DNA of 64,000 nt from Bacteroidota bacterium (GTDB lineage Bacteria > Bacteroidota > Bacteroidia > JAHEXY01): positions 186,001 to 250,000 of the forward strand of contig JAHEXY010000003.1 in assembly GCA_023251875.1 (NCBI GenBank), given 5' to 3'. The notes below the pieces were generated by a model, which was not told the DNA's origin, made no database searches, and saw only the letters and a program-made list of their open reading frames with translations. Made by a program: the position numbers and the translations under genes. This document shows positions 35,618 through 45,054 of this stretch, in pieces; within the stretch, counting starts at the first letter, position 1; each line of letters starts with the position of its first letter.

Positions 35618-36313
35618 TTAAATACAGTAAATCTTTAACCTTAAATAACAAATTTTAGCACCCAGCTTCCTGAATTTTTGCTCGTAAAAAGTAGGTATAG
35701 AAAGAATTTCTTTTTCTTGGTGTAATGGATTATTGATTTCCTCAAGAGAAGTATATAAATCAGGTGTAGATGCAATTAATTGATGCTTATTTTCTGCAAT
35801 TACATCCAAGGAATAATTAAACAAATCGGTATTATCTGTTTTAAAATTGATGATTCCATTCTTCTTTATAATATTTTTATAGCGTTCAATGTATTCTGGA
35901 GAGGTTAATCTTTGTGCAGCTTTACTTTTTTTGGGTTGGGGGTCAGGAAAAGTGATCCAAATTTCATCTACTTCATTATTGGCAAAAACATTTTCAATAA
36001 ATTCAATTCTTGTTCTAACAAAAGCTACATTTTTTAAATTATTTGATAGTGCAATTTTGGCTCCCTTCCAAATACGAGCTCCTTTTATATCTACTCCAAT
36101 AAAATTTTTATCTTTAAAATATTGAGCCAAACCAACTGTGTATTCCCCTCCCCCACACCCGAGCTCTACAACAACCGGATTATTATTCTTGAAATAATCT
36201 TTATTCCAATTGCCCTTTAATAGCAAGCCCTTTTTTACTTCTTCAAAATTAGGTTGAAGTACATTAGAAAATTCAAGCACCTCGGCATATCGTTTTAGTT
36301 TGTCTTTTCCCAT
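35618..36313 (-). CDS. trmB: tRNA (guanine-N7-)-methyltransferase
   Basis: TrmB forms m7G46 in the tRNA variable loop using S-adenosylmethionine. The 231-residue protein shows the SAM-binding VVELGCGGGEYTVGL, the NFIGVDIKGARIWKGAK block and the family hallmark WITFPDPQPKKSKAAQRL. The C-terminal FKTDNTDLFNYSL is also typical. Length is normal. It lies downstream of the MBL hydrolase gene on the same strand with a 110-bp gap that contains a common intergenic repeat. Confidence 0.95.
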   Translation of the reverse strand: MGKDKLKRYAEVLEFSNVLQPNFEEVKKGLLLKGNWNKDYFKNNNPVVVELGCGGGEYTVGLAQYFKDKNFIGVDIKGARIWKGAKIALSNNLKNVAFVRTRIEFIENVFANNEVDEIWITFPDPQPKKSKAAQRLTSPEYIERYKNIIKKNGIINFKTDNTDLFNYSLDVIAENKHQLIASTPDLYTSLEEINNPLHQEKEILSIPTFYEQKFRKLGAKICYLRLKIYCI

Positions 36314-36322
36314 GTTTCTTTA

Positions 36323-36346
36323 CCACAGAGGCGCAAAGGCGCAGAG
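36323..36346. repeat. Short intergenic repeat between the MBL and trmB genes
   Basis: The stretch has internal duplication (gaggcgcaaaggcgcagag) and is markedly GC-richer than its surroundings. I recall near-identical strings in intergenic DNA of other Bacteroidota, but I cannot verify that here. Confidence 0.4.
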
Positions 36347-36423
36347 TTTTTATTATAATAATTATTAATTAGTTCATTTTTACTCAAATGCCTTCATTAT
36401 CAAATTTTCAAATTACACTATTT

Positions 36424-37185
36424 TCAAACTGATAATTTAAATCCATCATAAGCTAAGTGGATGAATCCCGGTAATTCTTTTTCTACTTCCTCATGCATGC
36501 CCAATTGATGACTAATATGTGTTAAATAAGCTTTTTCCGGTTTTAATTCATTCAGCAAAGCAACAGCCTCTTCAAGTGTATAATGAGAAATGTGCTTCGT
36601 TCTTCTCAAAGCATTTAAAACAATAATTTTTGATCCTTTTATTTTTTCTTTTTCCTTTTCAGAAATAAAATTAGCATCAGTAATATATGTAAAATCACCA
36701 ATTCTATATGCCAATACAGGCAATTTATAATGCATTACTTCTATTGGAATAAATTTTAAGCCATTAATTTCAAAAAGATTATTTTCTATTAGATGTAAAT
36801 TAATTTTAGGAATACCGGGATATTCAGGATTGGTAAAAATATAAGCAAACTCTCTACGTATAGCATCATTTACATTTTTATTAGCATAAATATCCATTGC
36901 TTTATCTTGAATAAAATTAAAAGCCCGCACATCGTCTATACCATTGATATGATCTTTGTGTTCGTGTGTAAATAAAATAGCATCTAGTTTTTTTACATTT
37001 TCCCTAAGCATTTGCTGTCTAAAATCAGGGCCGGCATCAATAACAAAATTTCCCTGAACCGACTCAATCATAATAGAAGATCGCAGTCTTTTATCTTTAG
37101 CATCAATAGATTTACACACCTCACAATTGCAAGCAATGAGAGGAACCCCTTGAGAAGTACCGGTACCGAGAAAAGTTATTTTCAA
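36424..37185 (-). CDS. MBL-fold metallohydrolase, PhnP/phosphoribosyl cyclic phosphodiesterase-like
   Basis: This 253-residue metallo-beta-lactamase-fold hydrolase has the opening FLGTGTSQGVP and a CNCEVCKS cysteine cluster as in PhnP-type proteins. The metal-binding THEHKDH motif is at about residues 75-81, DAGPDF lies before it and ITDANF after it. Family members act as phosphodiesterases on cyclic nucleotide-like substrates; the exact substrate is unknown. The start is TTG (37183-37185), directly before KITFLGTG, and no ATG is available near. It is divergent from the symporter gene. Confidence 0.87.
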   Translation of the reverse strand: MKITFLGTGTSQGVPLIACNCEVCKSIDAKDKRLRSSIMIESVQGNFVIDAGPDFRQQMLRENVKKLDAILFTHEHKDHINGIDDVRAFNFIQDKAMDIYANKNVNDAIRREFAYIFTNPEYPGIPKINLHLIENNLFEINGLKFIPIEVMHYKLPVLAYRIGDFTYITDANFISEKEKEKIKGSKIIVLNALRRTKHISHYTLEEAVALLNELKPEKAYLTHISHQLGMHEEVEKELPGFIHLAYDGFKLSV

Positions 37186-37362
37186 AGAATCTATTTTAAA
37201 AAATATGATTGAGAATCGAAAATAAAAAAAATCTTATTTACGCTTCAATAAATTTACAAATAATACTGATTCGTAATACGCAATAATCCGAATGAATAAT
37301 TTACTTTATAAATTCTATCCTAAACTTTCTAACTTTGAACTTTCAAACTTTAAACATTATTA

Positions 37363-38817
37363 ATGTCTCCTATCCTTATTTTATCAGCGGTTATTGCGTA
37401 TTCAATATTGTTATTTATTATAACATGGCTTACCAGTAGAAAATCCGATAACGAATCTTATTTTTTAGGAAATAAAAAATCACCATGGTATGTAGTTGCC
37501 TATGGAATGATAGGCGCTTCACTTTCCGGTGTTACTTTTATGTCGGTACCGGGTTGGGTAGGCAGTACACAATTTTCATACATGATGGTTGTATTGGGAT
37601 ATTTAGCCGGCTATGCGGTTATTGCTACAGTTCTCTTACCCTTGTATTATAGGCTCAATCTTACTACCATTTATTCTTATTTAGAACAACGTTTTGGTTT
37701 TTGGTCCTACAAAACCGGTGCATTTTATTTTATTCTTTCAAGAACCATTGGAGCATCCTTTAGAATGTTTTTAGTAGTAAACGTATTGCAAACTTTTGTA
37801 CTCGATGCTTGGGGTGTTCCCTTTTGGCTAACAGTTGCAGTATTTATTTTTCTTATCATCCTTTATACTTTTGAAGGAGGCATCAAAACCATTATTTGGA
37901 CAGATACGCTACAAACTACATTTATGCTTTTAGGAGTTGTTATTTCCGTTGGTATTATTTGCAGAGAATTAGGTTTATCTTTTCCTGATCTTATTACCAA
38001 AATAAAAGCAAGTGAATATTCTCAAATTGTATTTACCGATTTTCATGATAAGAAATTTTTCCTAAAAAAATTCCTTGGCGGGATGTTTATTGCCATTTCA
38101 ATGACCGGCTTAGACCAAGAAATGATGCAAAAAAATTTAAGTTGCAAATCACTAAAAGAAGCACAAAAAAACATGTTTACATTTAGTTTGGTTTTGGTGC
38201 TGGTTAATTTTTTATTTTTATGTTTAGGAGCCTGCCTATATTTTTATTCTTCAGTAAAAGGAATTGAAATACCGGTCAAAACAGATAATTTATTTCCCGG
38301 AATCGCTTTAAATTACTTAGGCCCTTTTGCAGGCTTGGTATTTATTATCGGACTTATTTCTGCTGCTTATCCAAGTGCCGATGGAGCCCTTACCTCTCTT
38401 ACCACATCTTTTTGTGTTGACTTTTTAAACATAAATAAACACCAAGATTGGACAGAACAAAAAAAGAAATATTCACGCTATATGGTTCATTTTAGCTTTG
38501 CAGCTTTATTGTTAGTTGTAGTTGTTGTATTTAGAGCTATTAATGATGAAGCAGTAGTTGGAAAGCTTTTTACAGTAGCAGGATACACCTATGGCCCCCT
38601 TTTAGGCTTATTTGCGTTTGGACTTTTTAATAAACGAAATATTCATGATCAATATGTACCAATCGTATGTCTTTTTTCGCCAATTTTATGCTATATTTTA
38701 AGTGAAAACTCAGCTTTATGGCTCAATGGATATAAATTTGATTTTGAATTACTTATAATTAACGGGGCTATTACTTTTATAGGGCTTTTTGCTATTTCTT
38801 TTAAAAATCACTCTTAA
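37363..38817 (+). CDS. Sodium:solute symporter (SSF family)
   Basis: This 484-residue integral membrane protein has about 13 hydrophobic segments. The N-terminal region SRKSDNESYFLGNKKSPWY and GMIGASLSGVTFMSVPGWVG is the recognisable SSF start, and GGIKTIIWTDTLQTTFML is the typical TM5-6 segment with the sodium-site region. The substrate cannot be assigned from sequence. It is a single gene, divergent from the MBL hydrolase and followed by clpS after 113 bp. Confidence 0.92.
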   Translation: MSPILILSAVIAYSILLFIITWLTSRKSDNESYFLGNKKSPWYVVAYGMIGASLSGVTFMSVPGWVGSTQFSYMMVVLGYLAGYAVIATVLLPLYYRLNLTTIYSYLEQRFGFWSYKTGAFYFILSRTIGASFRMFLVVNVLQTFVLDAWGVPFWLTVAVFIFLIILYTFEGGIKTIIWTDTLQTTFMLLGVVISVGIICRELGLSFPDLITKIKASEYSQIVFTDFHDKKFFLKKFLGGMFIAISMTGLDQEMMQKNLSCKSLKEAQKNMFTFSLVLVLVNFLFLCLGACLYFYSSVKGIEIPVKTDNLFPGIALNYLGPFAGLVFIIGLISAAYPSADGALTSLTTSFCVDFLNINKHQDWTEQKKKYSRYMVHFSFAALLLVVVVVFRAINDEAVVGKLFTVAGYTYGPLLGLFAFGLFNKRNIHDQYVPIVCLFSPILCYILSENSALWLNGYKFDFELLIINGAITFIGLFAISFKNHS

Positions 38818-38930
38818 GTACCTGATATTTTATCCAAAATGTAATTTATGCATAAAATATCCCCCATTATATTCGTTATATAGCTTCCATATGTGAAGGT
38901 TATTCTTTAATAAAATTATATTTACAGTTT

Positions 38931-39215
38931 ATGAGCATAAGAAGATCATCCGTTTCAGAGAAATTTCTTGTTGACGAAATTCAGGGTTTAATTAAACCTA
39001 GCAATCTTGTTATGTTAAATGATAATGAAAATTCATTTGATTCTGTTATTGTAGCCCTTATTGATGTATGTGACCATACCCGTGAACAAGCCGAACAATG
39101 TTCTGTTATTACCCACTATAAAGGAAAATGCCTTGTAAAAAGAGGAACGTATGGTGAATTAAAAGCTATGCAAGATGCTTTAGGAGATAGAGGTATTGGG
39201 GCAAGTATCGAATAG
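38931..39215 (+). CDS. clpS: ATP-dependent Clp protease adaptor ClpS
   Basis: ClpS delivers N-degron substrates to the ClpAP/ClpCP protease. The 94-residue protein has the family core MLNDNENSFDSVIVALIDVC, the helix HTREQAEQC and the HYKGKCLVKRGTYGELK segment. The NDN...SFD stretch corresponds to the NDD...pmd region that lines the N-degron pocket. Length matches the family. No clpA is adjacent, which is usual in this phylum. Confidence 0.88.
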   Translation: MSIRRSSVSEKFLVDEIQGLIKPSNLVMLNDNENSFDSVIVALIDVCDHTREQAEQCSVITHYKGKCLVKRGTYGELKAMQDALGDRGIGASIE

Positions 39216-39235
39216 ATCCCATCTCAATGAAAACG

Positions 39236-40090
39236 CTAAGAGAGTCTATGGTATTCTAAAAGGCCATCAATAGGGCTTTTTATATTTTTGCCCATTTGTA
39301 CTTTATACTGAGCAGCAACTTCTTTTAAAATATCCTGAAAATAAAATCCGATTGAACCTGTACAATGCATAGGTACCATTTGATGCTTGCTATATCTTGA
39401 AACTTGATGTATAAAAAATTCGTTAAAAGAATTAATAATTATATTTCGAATATAAATATGTTGCTCGTGTTTTTTAAAAAATAATCCAAATGATGCTAAA
39501 TAACGATTAGGAAAAGGTTTATGGTAAACAGCATTTAAAATTTCATCTTTATTTACATTATAAGTATTAATGAAATCTGTTTCTAATTCTAATGGCAATT
39601 CTTTGTAAATAAAAGCTCTGATCAATTTTTTTCCCATATCACAACCACTTCCTTCATCTCCTAAAAAATATCCTACAGAATCAACATTTTCTTTAATTGT
39701 AAATCCATCGTAATAACATGAATTTGATCCTGTACCTAAAATTGCTGCTATACCTTCATTTTTACCACATAAGGCGCGTGCCGCAGCCAAGAGATCATGT
39801 TCAACTTCAATTTGTGCTTGAGAAAAAACCTTTGCTAATGCATCTTTTACAATTTTTTGTTTCTCATCAGTTGAACAACCGGTGCCGTAATAATATACCT
39901 GAGAAATATTGTTAAGGCTTATTGAATTTGTTTTTTCAAATTTTTGAAATTCAGAATAAAGGATAGTATAAATTTCATCTCCTGATTGTAAGTAAGGACT
40001 AAATCCAACCGTTTGTAGGTTATAAATAGTTTTATTGTCTACAATTTTCCAATCTGTTTTGGTTGATCCGCTATCGGCTATAATTTTCAT
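39236..40090 (-). CDS. BadF/BadG/BcrA/BcrD-type ATPase, N-acetylglucosamine kinase-like
   Basis: This 284-residue ASKHA-fold kinase has the N-terminal phosphate-1 motif IIADSGSTKTDWKI and the second phosphate-binding motif AAILGTGSNSCYYDG. These match the N-acetylglucosamine kinase-like members of the family. The HCTGSIGFYF segment near the C-terminus is the adenosine-binding loop. It starts 12 bp after the acyl-CoA synthetase on the same strand, probably co-transcribed. The sugar specificity is inferred. Confidence 0.85.
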   Translation of the reverse strand: MKIIADSGSTKTDWKIVDNKTIYNLQTVGFSPYLQSGDEIYTILYSEFQKFEKTNSISLNNISQVYYYGTGCSTDEKQKIVKDALAKVFSQAQIEVEHDLLAAARALCGKNEGIAAILGTGSNSCYYDGFTIKENVDSVGYFLGDEGSGCDMGKKLIRAFIYKELPLELETDFINTYNVNKDEILNAVYHKPFPNRYLASFGLFFKKHEQHIYIRNIIINSFNEFFIHQVSRYSKHQMVPMHCTGSIGFYFQDILKEVAAQYKVQMGKNIKSPIDGLLEYHRLS

Positions 40091-40102
40091 GAAAATTTTA
40101 TT

Positions 40103-41746
40103 TTACTCCCAAATTATACTTTCTTTCTGAGAACTCCATTTTTCAAAATAGGCTGAATATTGTTTTTCAATAATTGCCCTTTTTATTTTTAATGTAGGTG
40201 TTAAAAAGCCATTATCCATTGTCCAATCATCCTTAACTACAATTATTTTTTGTACCGCTTCATGCTGATCCATTGTATTGTTGATACTTTGTTTTGTGGC
40301 TTCCAATAACAATTCCAATTCATTGGTATTTTGTTTTTTTGCCCATGCAGAAAGCACCACCAATGCTAAGGGTTGAGGCATCCCCTCTCCTACTACACAC
40401 ACTTGTTCAATAGTGGTACTGCTTAATAATTTGAGTTCTATGGGTGATGGAGCTATGTATTTTCCTTTACTGCTTTTAAATATTTCTTTTACTCTACCTG
40501 TAATTTTTAAAAACCCTTCGCTATCAATTTCACCCCTATCTCCGGTCTTAAAATATCCCTCATGGTTAAAAATTTGCTTTGTTTGTTCTTCATCCTTATA
40601 ATAGCCTATAGTGAGCGCTTCGTGTTTAATTAAAATTTCTTTTGTCTCGCTTAATTTCACCTCACATAATGGTAATGCTTTCCCCACATAACCCATTTTA
40701 ATTTGGTTATTAAGGGTAACATGTGAATAGCAGCAATTTTCCGTCATGGCATACGCTTCTTGAATAGGTATACCTATCTTTTGAAACCATTGCATCAAAG
40801 AAACAGGCATAGGAGCAGCTCCCGTAAAAATATTTTTTGCTTTATGTAGGCCTAAATTCTTTTTGATTTTATTTTTAACAATAGAAGAAACGAGAGGTAT
40901 ATTCAATAAAATACTAAGTTTCTTTTGAGGAATTTTCTTGAGAATTTCTTCTTGAAATTTTGCCCATATTCTTGGAACTGCTAAAAATATTGTTGGCTTG
41001 GCTTGCCTGAGATTCTTTGAAAAAGTTTCCATAGATTCGGCAAAAAATACAGTTCCCCCTGAATAGATGCTGCCCATTTCAACCAATAATCGCTCTGCTA
41101 TATGAGATAGAGGTAAATAAGAAAAAAAACTTGATTCAGGGCCAACACCTGCTAATTGCAATGCATGAGTACATGCAAACCCAAAACTATAAAAATTGTG
41201 CATTACTCCTTTAGGTGTACCCGTTGTACCGGAGGTATAAATTATGGTAGCTAAATCATTTGGTTTACGCTGAATGTTCTCTTTGATGGGCTCTATTGTT
41301 TTTACCAAATCTTTCCAATTATCATACTCTTTGTGTTCATAATACGGAAAAGAGATACACCTAATATTGGATGGAATACCGGGCTTAATAGCTTCAAAAT
41401 GATCTAGTTTTCCAACAAACAATACTTTTGTATCACTGTGCAAGAGTATTTGATTGATGGAATCAGCAGAAAGATTAGGATAAAGCGGTACAGAAACATA
41501 ACCTGCCATCATTATGGCTAGGTCAGCAATAATCCAGTGCGCACAATTTTTTGAAAGAATTCCTATTTTACTTTCCTTAGGTAGTTGAAGAGATGCTAAA
41601 TAAGCTGCCATTTTACGAACTTCAATGCCAACTTGTAACCAACTATATTCTTGATAAATACCATTTATGGGTTGATGAAGGTATATGTTATTGGGTGTAT
41701 TTTTCTCCCAATGGTATAGCTTTTCAAGTGGTAAGAAGTATTGCAT
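40103..41746 (-). CDS. Long-chain acyl-CoA synthetase (AMP-forming), full length
   Basis: This 547-residue ANL enzyme has the A3 motif IIYTSGTTGTPKGVMHNF, PLSHIAERL, the A5-like EAYAMTENCCYSHVTL, the TGD motif (FKTGDRGE) and the hinge GRVKEIFKSSKGKY. The catalytic Lys region is TPTLKIKRA. It should activate fatty acids to acyl-CoA at the membrane or in the cytoplasm. It is paralogous to the truncated gene at the left edge, with long identical stretches around the A5 motif. It heads a two-gene operon with the BadF-type kinase. Confidence 0.95.
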   Translation of the reverse strand: MQYFLPLEKLYHWEKNTPNNIYLHQPINGIYQEYSWLQVGIEVRKMAAYLASLQLPKESKIGILSKNCAHWIIADLAIMMAGYVSVPLYPNLSADSINQILLHSDTKVLFVGKLDHFEAIKPGIPSNIRCISFPYYEHKEYDNWKDLVKTIEPIKENIQRKPNDLATIIYTSGTTGTPKGVMHNFYSFGFACTHALQLAGVGPESSFFSYLPLSHIAERLLVEMGSIYSGGTVFFAESMETFSKNLRQAKPTIFLAVPRIWAKFQEEILKKIPQKKLSILLNIPLVSSIVKNKIKKNLGLHKAKNIFTGAAPMPVSLMQWFQKIGIPIQEAYAMTENCCYSHVTLNNQIKMGYVGKALPLCEVKLSETKEILIKHEALTIGYYKDEEQTKQIFNHEGYFKTGDRGEIDSEGFLKITGRVKEIFKSSKGKYIAPSPIELKLLSSTTIEQVCVVGEGMPQPLALVVLSAWAKKQNTNELELLLEATKQSINNTMDQHEAVQKIIVVKDDWTMDNGFLTPTLKIKRAIIEKQYSAYFEKWSSQKESIIWE

Positions 41747-41817
41747 GTAATTATTTTACACGAAAATAACTATTTAATGAACACATTAAAATAAAATGTC
41801 TTAGCCATTTTGATTCG

Positions 41818-41900
41818 ATCCCGATGCGCTTTGCTTTCGGGATTAGCTCGGCTTACAATTTTTACTGCGCTTTCTCTAGTAAAAATTGAGTCTCGCTAAA
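41818..41900. repeat. Double-hairpin intergenic element
   Basis: ATCCCGA (41818-41824) pairs with TCGGGAT (41837-41843). CAATTTTTACT (41856-41866) pairs perfectly with AGTAAAAATTG (41878-41888). An outer TTAGC/GCTAA pair encloses the second hairpin. It is a structured, non-coding insertion-like element. Confidence 0.6.
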
Positions 41901-42109
41901 AAGTAAAAATGCTCACCCTTTTGCAAGAATGAACATTTTACTTAATAGGTTACCCCTTAACTTAACCTATGTCTTCAATATTTTTTTTATTTTATACTAA
42001 CCATGTACAAATGTATTGGGATATTCTCTAATAAAAAACACCTACTTAGTGAATCGTCAGTTCCATTTATTAAATGTGCACTTCCACTTATTAAAAGGAT
42101 TTTAAGACT

Positions 42110-42145
42110 ATTTAGACTTGTTCTAAATACCTCCTTTTAGGTATT
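42110..42145. promoter_or_regulatory. Overlapping inverted repeats upstream of the porin/Rieske/imelysin operon (probable metal-regulator operator)
   Basis: ATTTAGA-CTTGT-TCTAAAT (42110-42128) is a perfect 7-5-7 inverted repeat. AATACCT-CCTTTT-AGGTATT (42126-42145) is a second perfect one overlapping it by 3 bp. The first resembles the repeat upstream of the DtxR/MntR gene (48462-48485). A TATCATTG at 42150-42157 is one base from the -7 consensus, so binding here would be able to block transcription. Confidence 0.6.
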
Positions 42146-42201
42146 GTAATATCATTGTGAAAATTTTTCCTTTGCAACAAAATTTAAACCAAGGAAAAGC
42201 C

Positions 42202-43416
42202 ATGCCATCATTACGTTTATCTATATTATTTATTTTTCTTCTTTGCCTACACTATTCAAATGCACAAGTAATAACACATGAAGATTCATTAACAGCCGGT
42301 TTGCTTTCTTCAGAAAAAGCAACTGTTATATCCGGATATGGAGAAGGAAAATTTTCTTTTGATACTCGTTATGCTACTGCAAAGGCTAACCTTACTCGAG
42401 CGGTATTATTTGTAGGCCATAAATTTAGTAACAATGTAAATTTTTTTTCTGAATTAGAAGTTGAAGACGGAAAAGTAGATGGTGATGGAGGAGAAATAGC
42501 TTTTGAACAAGCATTCTTAAAATTCAATTTGAGTAAAGATGTTTATATAACAACAGGTTTGTTTGTTCCAAGAATTGGCATCACAAACGAAAATCATTTG
42601 CCTAATACATTTAATAGCAACGATCGAACTTATGTTGAAACCTATATCATTCCGAGTACTTGGCGAGAGTTAGGCATAGGGCTATATGGAAATGTAAAGA
42701 AAATTGCAGGCTTGAATTATTCATTGGCATTGGTTAATGGATTAAGTTCTGCCAATTTTGAATACGGTACAGGTATACGCGAAGGCAGATTTGAGGGGCG
42801 CAATGCTACTGCTTCAAATATTGCTGCAACAGCTTCTCTTTTATATTATAAAGGAGCATTTCGCGTACAAGCAAGTAGCTATGTAGGAGGTTCTGCGGGC
42901 TTAAGCAAACGTGAAGCCGATAGTTTGCAGTTATCTTATGGCGCTTTTGGAACTCCTATAATGGTAAATGAAGTAGATCTACAATTTAAGAAAAGCGGAT
43001 TTGCATTTAAATCACTGGCTTCGGTAGTTAACATTTCTAATGCAGAACAAATAAACTTAGCTTATGCAAATAATACCGCAAGTATGTTGTATGGCTATTA
43101 TGCTGAAATAGCTTATAACTTAATGCAGGCTTTTAAGAGACCTACGAGAGCACTAACTATTTTTGCTCGATATGAAAATTTAGACATGAATTATAAAATT
43201 CCAAGTAATGGCATAACAAATGATCTTTTAAAACAGCAATTTATTGTTGTTGGTATTAACTATTCACCAATAAGAGGAGCTATTGTAAAACTAGATTATG
43301 TGTATAAAAAAACTGGAACACCTAATGCAGCTCTTGTTGTAAATCCTTTTCCACAAGCACAAACATTCTATAATACCAATGGATATATTAATTTAGGTTT
43401 TGGATATAGTTTTTAA
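42202..43416 (+). CDS. Outer-membrane beta-barrel porin-like protein
   Basis: This is a 404-residue secreted protein. The ATG at 42202 is preferred over the upstream GTG at 42157 because it has the ribosome-binding-like AAGGAAA 5 bp before it and a signal peptide right after it (LRLSILFIFLLCLHYSNAQ). The mature part alternates beta strands (ITTGLFVPRIG, YYKGAFRVQASSYVGG, IFARYENLDMNYK) and ends in the aromatic INLGFGYSF, the usual C-terminal outer-membrane insertion signal. It heads an operon with Rieske, imelysin and di-heme proteins, so it is probably an outer-membrane channel for the same metal or redox process. Confidence 0.75.
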   Translation: MPSLRLSILFIFLLCLHYSNAQVITHEDSLTAGLLSSEKATVISGYGEGKFSFDTRYATAKANLTRAVLFVGHKFSNNVNFFSELEVEDGKVDGDGGEIAFEQAFLKFNLSKDVYITTGLFVPRIGITNENHLPNTFNSNDRTYVETYIIPSTWRELGIGLYGNVKKIAGLNYSLALVNGLSSANFEYGTGIREGRFEGRNATASNIAATASLLYYKGAFRVQASSYVGGSAGLSKREADSLQLSYGAFGTPIMVNEVDLQFKKSGFAFKSLASVVNISNAEQINLAYANNTASMLYGYYAEIAYNLMQAFKRPTRALTIFARYENLDMNYKIPSNGITNDLLKQQFIVVGINYSPIRGAIVKLDYVYKKTGTPNAALVVNPFPQAQTFYNTNGYINLGFGYSF

Positions 43417-43420
43417 AAAA

Positions 43421-43846
43421 ATGCAAAGAAGAAATTTTATAAAATCAAGTTGTACATTTTGTATTGGCGCAACAGTATTAGGAACTGCAGTAACTGAATT
43501 AAGTAGTTGTGCTAGTTTACCTATTTACAAAGGCAATACTGATCAGGGTTTCATGAATATTCCTTTGTCTGCTTTAGAAGATAAAAACATGCTTATTGTG
43601 CGCAATGCAGATATGGAATATGATATTTTGTTGGTAAAAAAGTCTGCTACAGATATTAGTGCATTACTGATGAAATGCACACATCAAAACAATCCGCTTA
43701 TTGCTAATAATACCGGACTTTTTTGTCCATCGCACGGAAGTGCATTTGATTTAGAAGGCAATGTAACACAAGATCCAGCTCTAGTTTCTTTAAAAAAATA
43801 CAAAGCAGAAATTATTAACGAAACTGTAATTATTAACCTTAAATAA
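43421..43846 (+). CDS. Rieske [2Fe-2S] lipoprotein
   Basis: This 141-residue protein has a twin-arginine-like signal (QRRNFIKSS) followed by a lipobox-like LSSC. Its Rieske domain carries C86-T-H88 and C102-P-S-H105-G, the four ligands of a 2Fe-2S cluster. It should be an exported, membrane-anchored electron carrier. It starts 4 bp after the porin-like gene. The Tat route would fit folding of the cluster in the cytoplasm; this is inference. Confidence 0.88.
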   Translation: MQRRNFIKSSCTFCIGATVLGTAVTELSSCASLPIYKGNTDQGFMNIPLSALEDKNMLIVRNADMEYDILLVKKSATDISALLMKCTHQNNPLIANNTGLFCPSHGSAFDLEGNVTQDPALVSLKKYKAEIINETVIINLK

Positions 43847-43860
43847 TAAGAAGATAAATA

Positions 43861-44934
43861 ATGAAAAGCTATAAATATCTATGCTCCTTAGCAATTGCAA
43901 TCTTAATTACTATTACTTCATGTAAAAAACCAGATACTTCACAAACCACCGATACGCCCTCTACCACAACAGAAATACTAACGGCATTTTCAAATAATGT
44001 AGTACAAGCCACCTATAATGATCTTAATACTCAAACAAATTTATTGTATTCTGATGTTTTAGTTTTTGAATCTTCATTAAGTGATAATGATTTAATTAGT
44101 TGTAAACAAGTTTGGCGAGATGCCCGTTCTGCTTGGGAACAAGGCGAGGGTTTTTTAATAGGTCCTGTTGAATTTAATAATATAGATCCGCAAATTGATA
44201 CATGGCCTGTTGATTTTACAAAACTTGATTCTGTTTTAAACGGTTATTCCGTTTACACAACAACCTATATTGATAGTTTGCAAGATGCCTTAAAAGGTTT
44301 TCATGCTATTGAATATTTACTATTTGGTAAAAATGGAAATAAAACGGCTGCTGAATTTACAAGTAGAGAATTGGATTTTTTAAAAGCATTATCTTTTGAT
44401 CTGAATACGCTTACCACAGAACTTGCTGATAGTTGGAATGAAAATACAAATGACAATTACTATACTAAATTTATCAATGCCGGAAACGGAAGTAGTGTGT
44501 ACGATACACAACGTTTAGCTTATGAAGAATTAGTAAATGCCATGGCAGGCATTTGCGATGAAGTTGCCAATGGCAAAATTGCTGAACCATTTTTATCAAT
44601 AGACCCTTCTCTTGAAGAGTCTCCTTTTGCCTTTAATTCTATTACTGATTTTACAAACAATATTCGTAGCGTTCAAAATGTATATTTAGGCTCTTATACT
44701 AAAGATGGAAAAGGCTTAGAGGATTTGGTTCGACAATACAATTTATCTCTTGATAGTGATATGAAAACAAAAATAAATACGGCCATAGCTTCATTACAAA
44801 ATATTACTGTTCCATTTGGACAAGCCATTACAGAACAGCCCACTCAAGTACAAAATGCAATGGATGCTGTAAATGACCTTAAAACTGAAATTGAAGATGA
44901 ATTATTACCGTTTATTCAACAACATACTAATTAA
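43861..44934 (+). CDS. Imelysin-family lipoprotein
   Basis: This 357-residue lipoprotein (lipobox ITITSC) of the imelysin family includes periplasmic iron-regulated proteins such as IrpA and EfeO-type proteins. Visible family features are WRDARSAWEQGEGFLIGPV, DTWPVDFTKLDSVL and the conserved GxHxxE motif in LKGFHAIEYLLFG. Imelysins are thought to bind or sense iron at the cell surface. It sits between a Rieske protein and a di-heme oxidoreductase, the expected company. Confidence 0.92.
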   Translation: MKSYKYLCSLAIAILITITSCKKPDTSQTTDTPSTTTEILTAFSNNVVQATYNDLNTQTNLLYSDVLVFESSLSDNDLISCKQVWRDARSAWEQGEGFLIGPVEFNNIDPQIDTWPVDFTKLDSVLNGYSVYTTTYIDSLQDALKGFHAIEYLLFGKNGNKTAAEFTSRELDFLKALSFDLNTLTTELADSWNENTNDNYYTKFINAGNGSSVYDTQRLAYEELVNAMAGICDEVANGKIAEPFLSIDPSLEESPFAFNSITDFTNNIRSVQNVYLGSYTKDGKGLEDLVRQYNLSLDSDMKTKINTAIASLQNITVPFGQAITEQPTQVQNAMDAVNDLKTEIEDELLPFIQQHTN

Positions 44935-45054
44935 GACACTTTAAACCGTTACCATTGACGTATATTTTTAAACATATTGATTCTTAGATAGCAGATTGCT
45001 TTTTTGAAAAAAAATTAACGCTCAGTTGACTTTAAAAGATTAAAACAAACATCA

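Larger units (their letters stand above)
41747..42201. other. Divergent intergenic region with palindromic element and operators
   Basis: This gap of about 455 bp separates the minus-strand synthetase gene from the porin operon. It holds the cruciform-like repeat at 41818-41900 and the inverted repeats at 42110-42145, both listed separately. No gene is visible. Confidence 0.6.

Noticed and set aside
42157-42201. GTG start for the porin-like gene
   Set aside because: It overlaps the probable -7 region and precedes an AAGGAAA-ATG pair at 42202 followed directly by a signal peptide.
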